NCBI GenBank assembly: GCA_027604005.1
Contig: JADGJT010000002.1
Location: 1-64,000, forward strand
Reading direction: 5' to 3'
Origin: Dinochytrium kinnereticum
Lineage: Eukaryota; Chytridiomycota; Chytridiomycetes; Chytridiales; Chytridiaceae
Length of the DNA: 64,000 bases
The notes beneath the pieces are model-generated. The model saw nothing but the letters and a program-made list of their open reading frames with translations. It was not told where the DNA came from and did no database searches. A program made the position numbers and the translations under genes. How positions within the stretch are numbered: the first letter of the stretch is position 1; the number at the start of each line of letters is the position of its first letter. Positions 34,553 to 46,074 of the stretch are shown one piece after another.

Positions 34553-35259
34553 CTGCAGCACGAGTGTTAAGAATGAGACTGGGGCTGCTGTCTGTGTCTT
34601 TTCCTTTCGAAGGGCAATTGAGGGGCAACACTGTGCGCTGTGCGCTGCCACATGCTGCTGTAACTGGAAAAATGACACAAGGTCCTTGCTTAGCCAAAAA
34701 TATTTAAACGGTATATATTATTATTTGTTGGAAAGAAGCGTCACCATACCGAAGATATCCCACGCAATATCCTCAGGACTGGAGATATAGCCGATAATGC
34801 GATTGTCATTGAGTCGCCTGTTACCCGTACGGAATTAAGTTCATATAAAATGAAGAATGAAAAGTAAGTGACATCTGGACTAAGGGGAGGGGGTGGAGAT
34901 ATTGCTTGTGTGGGATATATTAGTATTTATTATGAAAGCATAATTTATTGATAATTTGCTGTTTTTATTCTCTCACTCAATCCAAAATTTATTGGACAGC
35001 GAAGAAGCTGGTGGTATATTCTGGGACTCAGATTGGTATTAACCATAGTCTAAAAAAGTTTTTAGGATAAGTGGCAACCAACGACTTGTTGTTATCAATA
35101 CCGCCGTTTATCTTTATTATTTTTCTTCTTAACTCGGAAAGGTTACAATTACAGCTGTGCATAGCAATGTTTTAAAGAACACCTTGGAGCGAGGACGCCT
35201 GGGAAGGAGACTCAGGGGGGTGGAAGTGGAGTTACTGTAGGCTTTGTCATTCATACAAA
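34553..35259. other. Spacer with a possible upstream exon on the minus strand
   Basis: Between the PH-domain start and the EFHC1-like stop. On the minus strand at about 34815-34750 a short open stretch (RLNDNRIIGYISSPEDIAWD) sits between an AACAG acceptor and a GTGACG/GTATGG donor, and could be an upstream exon of the PH gene. The rest is AT-rich and empty. Confidence 0.35.
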
Positions 35260-37656
35260 TCAGTTCTTGCATTTGCTGAACACCTCCTCGATCAGACTCC
35301 TGTAGTGAACATGCCTCGGGGTCTCCTCAAATATGCGTGCCAAAGTAATTACCTCCTGTTCAAATTTCAAGCAATCACATATTAGACGCGAAGACATGCG
35401 CAGCTTGTTAGTGAAGGGACCCGTCTCTCACATGATCACTCAATGCTCCGTTCCATACCGGTTTGCTCATGTCGACAAGGACTTTGCGATCAATAATTCC
35501 AGTGTTCGCATTGTCGTTGTGTCTCAACTTCTCGAAAAGGGCCCTTCCAACCTCCTCTCCACCGATGCCGTGAGCAAGCTTGCGAGCCTTTGCAAACACA
35601 ATCATCCTGTCGGACATAGGAAATTGGCTTGCACCCTCTACCTCCATGTAGTTGAATACGTACTCATCTGCGTCAAGAAGGATGAAACTCCTCTTAAAAA
35701 CTTCAATAACAGCTCCGACATAAAGATCTTTAGCGTCGTAATAATCTGGTCCAGACGGGCTTGAAAGGGTTGATCCAGGCTTTAAAACTCGTGTTCTCTC
35801 CATGAATTTTCCGCCAATAATTCCCGCGTTTCTCTGAGCTGGCTCGTAGATAGTCATCATGTCATCTGCCAAACGGTAGCTGATGACAAAACGCCTTCCC
35901 AAGTCTTCCCTATGTTTCGACTCCTGCACGCAATAATAATATCACATTAATATATAGATCACCATTAGCCAAAGCAAGCCTACCATTCGAGCCACGAATC
36001 GCAGAACTTTGTGTTCGTTCTCGAGCATCTTAATAAAATCCTTCTTGGGTGGCTTGAGGACAAGATGTCGGCACGATTGGAGAGAGTCCTCAACGGATCC
36101 GTAGCCATTGTATGGTGGAAGATCCTGCTCGACGGACCCGGCGCCGAACCGAAGGTCCTCGAATTCAACATGAATAGGCGTCATAGTTTCGGGCTTTAGG
36201 CCAAGCTTCTCCTCGTAGAACTTTTTAGTGTACTCATCACAGTCGCGACTATTTTAACAAGTGGTCAATTTTGTCCTAATAACGTGAATAAATGCTTACA
36301 TTAAGAATGCCCTTCCAAGAACATTAACGACACCGCCTATCCGGAAATCCCTCCAAGTGTACTTCGTCGTATCATTGACATCTATTTGTATTTGAGAAAC
36401 AGAAGGGGATAAATCAGAGTGAGTAGAAGAAAGAGATGGATGCTTATAGTCGGACATATACAAGACATACCAGAGAGCTCGTTGAAGGATTTTGGCAGTT
36501 GCTGCTTTCTAAGCAAAATGGGAAATGGGTCCCTGCCATTATTTGGTTTCTGAACCTCGCGAACCTCAACGCAGTCGTCCACAAGATAGTAGTGCAAGAC
36601 CTGACGAGTGAATGTTAAAACCACAAATATAAGCAGTGCGGCACGGCAAAAGATATCAAGACTCACGAACTCCCTAAGCTCTCCAAACATAGACTCGCGA
36701 TCATCCCAAACACAAAAGAATCGCAGAACTTTGCGGTCATTTTCTAGGAAACGTCGAAGCTTGTCATTCTTTTCGATAGTATGGTGCGGGTACCGAAGTG
36801 GCCTGTTGCGGATTTCCTGGTAGGGGTCCGAAGGCATTTCCTCTTTACGATTCAAGGTGATATTTTCCGTCTCTTTCAAGTATCTCTACAAAAATCGTAA
36901 GTTTAACTAAACGAAAGAAGCATGATAAAAGGAAGCTCTGCTGACCTCTGTAAACTTGTCACAAGAAACAATACGGAAAGTCTTTCCATAGAAAGTAATG
37001 TTGATTCCAATGTTAAAGTCCTGGACGGTATAGTATTCCGTGCTGTTTTTTGGGAGGCGCTGCCTCTTGATCAGCACACCCTGAGGAATCCCGCTGTTCT
37101 CCACCGGAGGCTCCACAACTGCGATTGAATCGTCTTCAACATAATAATGAATTCGAATCTTGCGGAGGTGGTACTGTTCCATAGATTCATGAACCGTCTG
37201 CTTAAAAAAGCCATCGAACCTCAACACCTGTAGGAGACGATTATATTAGCATCAATATCTACTCATAGACAATCTCTGACACCAACCACTTTGTCAAAGG
37301 CAACATGAGCCGGGACGAATCGAGGAACAACCTCTTTGTTGTGAAACTGCTTGTCACCGTAAGTGATCTTTGGGTCCGAGCCCAAGGTCATGGCAGCCAA
37401 AAGCTCCTCAGGGGTAGCAGGTTGACCAGATCCAATTTCAATGGGATCCAGCCCAATACCTAAGGTAGGTTGGCTCTGAACGGCATATCCGTTAATGTAG
37501 TCTAGGCTGTGTGGTTTCCTATAGTCCGTTTTCTGTTTAAGTGGTGCGACAGGCTTAGCACATTGAGAGTGCAAATAATAGAAGACGAGGAGGACTGACC
37601 GTCACATCTCTAAAAGTATTCCCTGGAAGAAAAGGGATAGCCTCATGCGTCGCCAT
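35260..37656 (-). CDS. EFHC1/Rib72-like axonemal protein (three DM10 domains)
   Basis: Nine exons (37656-37600, 37532-37287, 37227-36946, 36885-36667, 36600-36471, 36381-36300, 36248-35984, 35923-35432, 35355-35260) give 622 aa, close to the roughly 640 aa of animal EFHC1. The N-terminal block LPFLPG-type [10 protein letters not shown] and [18 protein letters not shown] match the family. Three DM10 domains follow: about residues 107-210 ([20 protein letters not shown]), 220-370 ([20 protein letters not shown]) and 440-550 ([20 protein letters not shown]). The last 80 residues correspond to the EF-hand region, but the one loop visible ([12 protein letters not shown]) is degenerate. In this family the protein is a microtubule inner protein of ciliary doublets, so the organism has a 9+2 flagellum at some stage. 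Confidence 0.95.
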
Positions 37657-38770
37657 CCTGTATTGTAGTGATTGCTCGATGTAGGCTGCGTTATGATGAC
37701 CTCTCAACTCAATAGGTCACCTTGAGAACAATTTTTGGTGACAAGTGCATGCAAATCCTGACAATCCTCGAGCTCCATACTCTTCCACCATCCCTCCTCC
37801 GCACTGATAAATATCAAGATATTTTTTTGTTTTATTATGGAATAATTATTATGGAACTACACCTCTATCTCCTTGCTGAAGCTGTCGTTGAAAACAGGGG
37901 CAGTAGGCAAGCCCCAAGATTTCTGTGAAGTTTCCTCCTCGAAATAGAAAAACGGAGGTTATGCAGGATGTTCGAATGATTCTTTAATTATTTCGACTGC
38001 TAAGAATCCCAACTGCTCGCACATTGCATGTAGGTTACTTATTACCTTACCAATATGCACACACCTCCCATTTCAGAGTAAAGTCATCGCCCCACATCGT
38101 CGAAGTCATGTTAGCCAGCAATCTCAAGTAGCTCGCCGTCCGAGCCTGAAGGGATCGATTTCGGTGATGAAATAGGGACGCGCTTTTATTAAAGAGAATC
38201 GATACAAAAGCATTTTGTACATAGATTTTAGAAAACGTAAAATATACAATTAAAGTTATATTATGTTTCAGGTATCAGATCAATGTCTATGAGTGCTCTT
38301 GCAGAAACTATAGAATTATGTCTTTTTCTCGATTCCAACCAGCATCCATATCCAGCTGTACACTTTCCGCCTGCATGTCAAGCTTCCTTCACCCCCCGTC
38401 ACGTCCATTGTCGCAATCTTCTCCCACCCCTCGCTGTTCCTCATAATGCTAGGGATGCTTGGTTCACTGAGCGTGATGGTATCCAGCAGGTTTCCTTACA
38501 CCCTTTTGGATTGTCTACCCAACTCTTGCTCTTTTGACCTTCCTGCGTTCCCCTTCAGTTTTTTCTATTTGTTTTCATAATCTCTCCACCCTTCACCTTT
38601 TCTCTCTCTCTCTGAACACTGATGTAAGCTAATCTGTCCAACTCAATACAAACATCGTCCCCTTCCTCGACATGCAATAATAATAAAGACATTTCTTCAG
38701 ATTCTGCCAATATTTAGCCTTCGGCAGAATTGTTGAACGATTAACAGCTGCAGCCTATATCATCTTCTCC
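37657..38770. other. Spacer between divergent genes, no gene seen
   Basis: About 1.1 kb between the start of the minus-strand flagellar gene and the start of the plus-strand thioesterase gene, so both promoters lie here. Open frames such as 38283-38537 have no family features. AT-rich tracts around 37810-37860 and 38220-38270. Confidence 0.5.
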
Positions 38771-39834
38771 ATGTCTGCTTTCGATAAAGCGACCGAAGTG
38801 TCACTCATAGCCACTGAAGGCTCGGGGAAGAGTTATGCAGGCAGGGTGCCAGACGACTGGAACATTGGCTTTGTGCCTCTGGGCGGCATCTCACTCAGTA
38901 TCGCAATGAGGGCCGTTATGGAATTCTTTAAAGGATCACACCCTGATCCCGTCATCGCAACTGCCAATTTCCTACGGCCATCTCGTAAAGGCGAGCCATG
39001 CCTTATTCAGGTTGATATCATTAAGAAGGGCCGCTCTTACTCAACGGCCACAGCGACAATGTCTCAGAAGTTGGATGGGAAGGAAGAATGGACACCCATT
39101 ATCCATGTTGTGACAACTTGGGGAGACCTTTCAGGCGAAAGGGGGCCCACCATCCCGATGGAGGGCAAGTGCCCACCCATGGCATCCGTTCAGGAGCTTA
39201 AGGTGGACAGGCTTTACCCCGCGGATGTGCCTTGGGCTGGTGGCGGGATTGGACAATACATTAAGCAGCGATTCGCCGATCATGGCCCATCCGGTGCAAG
39301 AAGGGAGCAGTGGTTGAGGTTTACCGACAACAGGGAGCCTGATCTTTTATCGCTGACTATGTTTGGCGATGCATTCACGCCAACCCTGCTAAAACTTCGA
39401 CACGAATACCATGAGTTTGCATCATCTTACTTTCCAACCATGGAGATATCCATTCATTACAGGAAAAAGCCAAAGAACGGTTGGCTGGCCCTTATCACGC
39501 GATCCAGAGCAATAACAAACGGTGAGCGAGTTCCGCAGCATTTTGATTTACAGCTTCGGCCCTAATTTATGTTCTTCACGAACTTCTCTCTCACCGAAAT
39601 ATACTCACGCACTTTCGTATCAGGACGCTTTGAGAGCGATTGCGATATATACGATGAAAGTGGCCAGCTAGTGGCAATGTCAAGGTAGCGATTTCTTTCT
39701 CGATTTCCTTGAACTGATTCTCTTCTTTTTGTCCCACGATTCGATATCCTTTTATCATTCGCTTTCCATTGATTAGGCAAATGGGTCTCATTGTTCCATT
39801 CACGAGAAACGCGAAGTATTCGTCGAATCTTTAA
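38771..39834 (+). CDS. Acyl-CoA thioesterase-like (double hotdog) protein
   Basis: Three exons, 38771-39521, 39624-39684 and 39777-39834, give 289 aa. The pattern is that of fungal thioesterase-superfamily (TesB-like) proteins: WNIGFVPLGGISLSIAMRAV is the first hotdog helix, PVIATANFLRPSRKGEPCLI and the GRSYSTATATMSQ strand follow, and the second hotdog ends with CDIYDESGQLVAMSRQMGLI. The last two exons supply that conserved end, which confirms the splicing. Likely hydrolyses acyl-CoA esters; chain length is unknown and no peroxisomal SKL-type C-terminus is present (it ends YSSNL). The next gene begins only 63 bp downstream. Confidence 0.88.
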
Positions 39835-39897
39835 TAATAAATAAAAGACTGGATATTAACTCCCAGCACAAATTGCGAAAGGTGACAAACTCGAAGC

Positions 39898-42800
39898 ATG
39901 GAGGAGGGAGATGCAGTGCTCTACTATGATGCACAATGGCGGCGTGAGGACTACACTGTAAGTGTATTCACCACTTTAAAGGAGGCGATTAAAATGCCGT
40001 GATGCATAGGGCTGGTACACTGAGAACTCTGGGGACAAACCCTTGGAGGCATTCAAGATTGATGAGCTGCCCTCTCTTAGCCTAGGGGACGAAAGTAGAA
40101 AGGTCGTTAGATTCCCGTTACAACGAAAAGGCAGTAGCGACCGTCTATCTTTGAAACATCTACCTGCAAAACCCCAAGAGGGAAATGGCAGCAGTTATAG
40201 CCCTGTTGCATGCATCCTAGTTGCCCCTCAATCAGGGATCATTCGAAGGGCGAATCGTGCGGCAGTGCTGTTGGGATTCAGAATCGGGGAGCCATTTTCA
40301 GTCGGAGAGCGAGCTTGTATGGCTGTCTCCGATTGCTTGGCCGTCCTGACCTCTGTCAGAGATGCCCTTGTTGAGGCTGACATGTATGGGCCAGAGGTAT
40401 TCCCATCATCCGTTACCTTCAAGACTGAAAGCACGGCGGTACTGCCTTGTGTGAGGCTGGGGCCCGCAGGAGTATCAGCTGACTTGGAGGCAAGAGTCGC
40501 GTTCCTTAGGGAGGTTCCACCGACCCCACAGGATGAGCTTAAGATTATTAAGGAAGTTGATAACGCTCTTAAGAAGGTTCAGGTTAAGCTTTCAAGCAAT
40601 GAGGAGATGCAGACGCTCCAGTTTAAACGAGAGAAACAAGCTCGACGGTATTGCCTCTTTGACGTTCACGTTCCGTGGGGTGTAGAGGACGACTTTGTTA
40701 TTACTATAACTGAAACGGAAAATACAACACCTTTTGATCGAAAGGATTACTCTATCAAATCTTTCCTGCTTGACTCTATTCAACAGGCTATTATTGTGAC
40801 AGATATGGCATTTAACGTCACGTACTTTAATCGATGGGCATATGTGCTCTATGGGCTTCTTCCGGAAAACATTGGAAAGTTGATCCCGCTGATTTCGAAA
40901 GTCAATGAAGGTATTTTTTCTTTATCCTTTAACTTTTCGCATTGTGGTCTATCCATTTCTAACCTTTAACAACTTCTTCAAAGATGTCGCGGCAACCATC
41001 ATGCAAAACCTTTCTGAAGGAAAGAGTTGGACTGGGACGTTTCTTTGCCGCAACCGGGATGGACTGTACTTTCCTGGTAATTCTTAATATAATTCGATAA
41101 TTATTAACTCTTGCCAGCTCAAGTGACAGATTGGCCCATAAAAGATGAAAAAGGCAACCTCATAGGTAACTTCTACCCCATTCACCAGTTTCTAATAAAG
41201 AATCTAGGAATTGTCGGGATTAGTATGGACAACACTCCATATGAACAAGCGATGAAAAATCTAACAGCCCTTCGCAACAATCTCGAAACCATCGTTCAAC
41301 AACGTACAGCCGAGCTAGTAGAAGCCAACGAAAAGCTCGAAGTTGAACTTCAACAACGTCGAAAGCTCCAAGGCGATCTTGAGCTATTCTCCTTGGTCGT
41401 TCGCAAAACAAACACAATGGTGGCAGTCTTAGATACCGAGTTACAAGTAAAATGGGCCAACGAAAGTTTCTATCGATCTACTTCTTACACCGCCGAAGAT
41501 ATTGTTGGAAAACAGTTGTTCGATTATGCGATTGAGTGGCAGAGTTATAGAGGTGGGATGCAGAAGAGCCTTAGTTCAGACCGTTTAGCTGGAGATACGA
41601 GGATAGATTCAAGGCAAGATGCTGCGTCGAAGCTCCAGGTGAAAATTTCGAAAAAGTTAAAGAACGGGGAACAGGTCCAGGACGACTTTTTGATGATGAG
41701 GCGTGATGGATCTTGCTGGTTTAGTTGTGATGCAACACCGATATTTTCGGATAGGCAGTTGCAGTATGTTATTGTGGTTATGCATGATATCTCGCATAAG
41801 AAGTTGGTTGAGGCTGAGGTTGCGGCTGCTTCCCGTATGAAGGATGAGTAAGTTCAATGCTTTTCCTCTTTGCTCTCCTGTTTCTTTACTGGATATGATT
41901 TGTTACGCACACTTAAAATGCCCCTCTTCATGCTTTTAGGTTTGTAACATTAGTCAGCCATGAGTTACGAACTGTGAGTTTCTCTATTTTATTGTGCCCC
42001 GTTATCTTATCAGTATCCCTTCCAACCAGCCTCTAAATGGAATTATGGGAGCAACCTCGGTCGTTTTAAGTCAGGTGAGATGAATAGATATTAAAGTGAA
42101 AAGGCCAGATCCAATGCCAACTATAATAATGTGCTAAAAATATCCCTCGCATGTTGTTACCTACCACTCCCATCTAGTTTTCTGAAGTTCAATCGGTTTT
42201 TAAAAATGGTGAGTTAAACAATTTTTATTTTCTCGCGTGTTCAAACAATGACTTCAACTTCTTGCTTATAGGGACGATTATTGAAATCGCCAAGTCAGAA
42301 TTCAAAGACGCAGTCGATACAATGTCTATCGTAATGTCATCCTCCCAGCTCCTCCTAAACCTCGTTAACAATGTAAGTCAAAATCTTTCTTTAAAAGCCG
42401 GGAAACTATAGATGAATTAAAAACAGAATCGTATTCGCCTTTTTAAACCTCCCACAGGTCCTCGACCTCCAAAAAATTGACGCTGGAAAGATGGACTTTA
42501 ACAAATCTCCGATGGAAGTCTCCTCCTGCATCGTCCGAGCCGTCCGCGCCTGTCAACACATCGCAAATCAAAAAGACGTGACCATCATCGTTCTTTACGC
42601 TGGTCGACTCCTAACTGTTCATGCAGAGACAAGCGATGATTTATCAAAACTAATCAAAGACTCCACAACCACACCGACTCTAGGGGCCGTGGCGACCCGA
42701 TCGCTTCCCGTCAAACGTCGAAGGAGTTTTGTGTCGCGTGGGTTGGGGTCTAGACAAGATAGTGACAATTTATCGCAGTCGATTGTGCCTGACCCGACGT

Positions 42801-44885
42801 TTGCCCCTCACGATCAATGGTACCGTTTGATGCAGGTTGGGGAATCGACCTGCAAGCAATTTGCCAAGACCTCCGCTAGGGGCTTAAGCGATACAGGTCG
42901 ATGTAGTGGGTCATCATCAGTTGAGGAGGTTGCAGATAATGCCGTCGGGGTTAATCATACTTCGTCTACATCGGCAAGGCGGTTATCCATGCCAGCTGTT
43001 CATTATGAAAGCACGTCAAGGCGGCTACCGTCTCGATGGATGAAGCGGATGTATGATGATTGCGGGGATGTGAACCTTGTTGCCGAAGCCTTAGATGTTG
43101 GAAGATACACTTTTGGAGAACAGTTGAGCAGTGAAGAGGATGATAAGGAGTTTAAGGATATGCCTGATTTGATTGTGAGCGAGTCTGCAAAGCTTACACA
43201 ATGTTGCATTAATCTCATCGGGAATGCCATCAAGGTGTGAGCCCTTCCAGTTTATCATTTTACTCGGTCAACTCCTCTTAGAACCTAACGCATTGCGAGG
43301 GGGGGGGGGCGGCGGCCCCCCCCGCGCGGGGTCGCAAGGCCGCGGTCAGTGGGGNNNNNNNNNNAAAAAAAAAAAAAAAAAAAAAAATTTCTCACCAATG
43401 GGATCCGTCGTAAAACTAGAAGTCCGCTCAGTCCGCTCCCCAAAGAACCCAAACCAAACCCATCTCGTTTTCTCAGTCTGTGATCAAGGCAGCGGCATAG
43501 CACCAAAAGAAGAAGGCAAGCTCTTCAAAAAGTTTTCCCAGATCAACCCAGCGAGTAAAGAAGCAGCTCGAGGCAGCGGTCTCGGTCTCAGTATCTGCAA
43601 GAACCTTTTAGACCTATTAGGTGGTGGTATATGGTACGGAGATAACGCGGCAGAATCAACTGAAGGAGAACCCAATGATGTTGGAATATCTACTGCTGAA
43701 ACCCCTTTGGGAATCGCGAGGGATATTGCTGCGTTGAGTAAATTAGGGTTACCCGTTCCACCTGACGCTATTGAGGAGATGGAAGCGTTGGCTAAGAAAC
43801 ATAATCAGTCCAAGTTTGGCCGAATCTCCGAAAGTGAACCTGTCGAACCGGTCACCACCTCTTCTCCACCCACTACGATACCCAAAGGATGTTTCAGAGG
43901 CGCCCGATTCCATTTCCATATCCCTGCTATACGACCTACACCCGTTTCTTCAACTACGGAGTCTTCATCAGGCACCGAACCATCAGGAGTTAATAGATCT
44001 TCTTCCCAAAAGTTGGCGTCAGATCCTTTAGGAAATTTGATGCCATCCTGGGACGTGACCACTCAACAGCGACTTGTGACTGACCTGTCGACCTCCTTGG
44101 TGGAGTCAGCTTCAGGATTATCAGTGGATGCGTCGGATATGCTTGGAAGACTAGAGGCGAGGGCTCTTGGCGGGGTGAGGACGAACATGGAAAACGTTTC
44201 GACCATTATTGACAAGACCCTGGGGCCATATCCGACCAGCACCACCACGTCACCATCAACCCTGACTACGAAATCGACACTGAATCCACCAACCGCACAA
44301 CACCACACCCTCCGTAAACTCCCGAGCCCCACAACAGCAACACATCTCACGATCCTGGTGGTAGACGATGACGGGATCAACAAAAAAGTTCTCTGCAAGA
44401 TCCTTAAAGACCTTTCGAAAAAATCGTTCTCGTTCACCATCACAACCCTCACTGCTTCAAATGGACAAGAGGCGCTTGATATGATGATGAGCGGGGAATG
44501 GAAGTTTGATGTGGTGTTCATGGATGTTATGATGCCGGTCATGGATGGTTTGGAGGCTGTTAGAAGGGTTTGTGAGATCTGGCCTTCTGAGAGTGAGAGA
44601 CCGGTTATGTTGAGTTTGACGGCGAATGCTATGCAGGTAGACTTGGATGCGACGAGGGCTGCGGGGTCTGAGTGAGTAACTAGTTTTTTTGGGGGGGCTT
44701 TGCTTTCTGTCTGATTGCTTGTGTGGATAGTTATGTGGTCGAAGCTTCAAGTGTATTAATGAACCATTCAAAATAGCTTCCACGTCACTAAACCCGTCAC
44801 GTTAGGCAAGATCAAGACAGTCCTCTGTCTTCTGGGTCTTGAGCCCATCACCGCTAACGAAGCGTGTTCTTCACCCGTCGTATAA
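39898..44885 (+). CDS. PAS-PAS hybrid histidine kinase with receiver domain
   Basis: Twelve exons (39898-39957, 40010-40910, 40984-41076, 41118-41165, 41208-41847, 41941-41974, 42030-42074, 42178-42208, 42272-42372, 42458-43234, 43389-44671, 44777-44885) give about 1373 aa. PAS-like regions lie at about 272-390 (AIIVTDMAFNVTYFNRWAYV) and 425-560. The HisKA box is SHELRTPLNGIMGA with phospho-His near 588. The ATPase domain shows the N-box NLIGNAIKFS (about 903), DQGSGIAP and GSGLGLSICKNL. The C-terminal receiver has LVVDDDG (about 1233), phospho-acceptor Asp in FMDVMMP (about 1288), SLTA and the conserved Lys in VTKPV (about 1343). The protein should autophosphorylate and feed a phosphorelay to an HPt protein. 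No transmembrane span is seen, so it is probably cytosolic. About 230 extra residues separate HisKA and ATPase domains. An assembly gap lies in the intron before 43389. Confidence 0.93.
43355..43364. other. Assembly gap (10 N) inside a kinase intron
   Basis: Ten Ns are preceded by G/C-only low-quality-looking sequence (about 43300-43354) and followed by about 23 A residues (43365-43387). Protein sequence is continuous across it (AIK then FSPMGSV), so no residues are missing, but the AG acceptor expected before 43389 is absent, meaning the intron end has been replaced by artefact. Confidence 0.9.
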
Positions 44886-46074
44886 TCCCTAGTCATTTAC
44901 ACAGTTCCAACAGCCTTTTTCATTATCTCTATTCCTTCGCCCCAAAAGCCGACATTTATGGTCTTTATCACTTTTTTCTTTCCTTCTTTAGCTCATCTCT
45001 TCAAGTATGATACCAATCACTATAGTCTTTGTACAATTGTTTCTCCGTCTGGCTCTCTAGCCATGTCTCGGGGCACCAGATATACTTGAATTAAAAATAG
45101 TGAAATGTACCTGTATCAGATCAGACACATCAAGTCCTTTTACTCACTGCCTTCAAGGTTATCTCTTTAAGGTGAAACAGCAAGAAGTCCAATGGAAATG
45201 TCGCAAGTTTAAGAATACCTCTTTGACAAAGAAGTTGACACGTGAGAATGCATGAAAAACATCACATTGGCTTTAAGGCCATCGGAGACCTCGCACCGAT
45301 GGAAACCAGAACCTACAAGCGGTTTTTAAATATCAAATTGACGCATATGCGCAGGCTTCTGATGGCATAAATGCAGCTTTGGGAGAAGATGATCAGGACA
45401 TGTTTGTGTGTTTGTATCAGTAAGAGAGCAAGAGTACGTCCAACGCGAGTCCAGCCGCGTGGTTGACCGAGTTTTGTTGGTGAGCCATAGCACACATCAC
45501 TGATTTTCCCGTCCCCCTTCATCAATTCTTCTTGGTAACATTGGTAAGGCATAGCGGTGAAGACCCCTTTAAAGCAAGTGAGGGGGGTCAAGGCTACGCG
45601 CCACACGTCGCTCAACGAGGCGGGGTAGAGGAAAAAAGGGTAGGATGCGGCAGGTGGACGAATACACTTGCCAAAATCGATTCCCACATGCTCACATATA
45701 AGCCTCAAGAGTTCAAGCACCAAGATGGCAGTAAGATCTTGAGCTTTAGGTGAATGAATGCGCTGCCTCGTCCGATATTAAACCTCCCAAAGTGGAGTTA
45801 AGGGCTCATATGGCTAAGGTTATAAAACATAGAGAGCTGTTTTTATTCCTTTGAAATAAAGCAAAATACACGTATTTATATAACGTCAGCAAACGACAAA
45901 AATGGAACAAATTATATCTTGGAACAAGCAGAAACACAACCCAATGAGAAGCAGAATAAGCCTTTGATAATACATTGATTAAAGAATGGCAAAAAAAGAT
46001 ATGCAGCAACCCATTCCTGCCCCCCAAAAAAAACACACAAACGTCAATCTAAACATAAACTTCACAACACCCCT
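44886..46074. other. Spacer between convergent genes, no confirmed gene
   Basis: About 1.2 kb between the stops of the plus-strand kinase and the minus-strand dehydrogenase. A minus-strand open frame at 45313-45723 (136 codons) has no recognisable domain, no signal of splicing and mixed composition; I do not count it as a gene. Confidence 0.45.

Noticed and set aside
39522..39623. Thioesterase ending at 39565 as a 264-aa protein
   Set aside because: Splicing at 39522 adds the conserved GRFESDCDIYDESGQ end of the family, so the unspliced stop is intronic.
45313..45723. Possible 136-aa minus-strand gene
   Set aside because: No domain, no splice context and no similarity I can recognise; left as an unproven frame.
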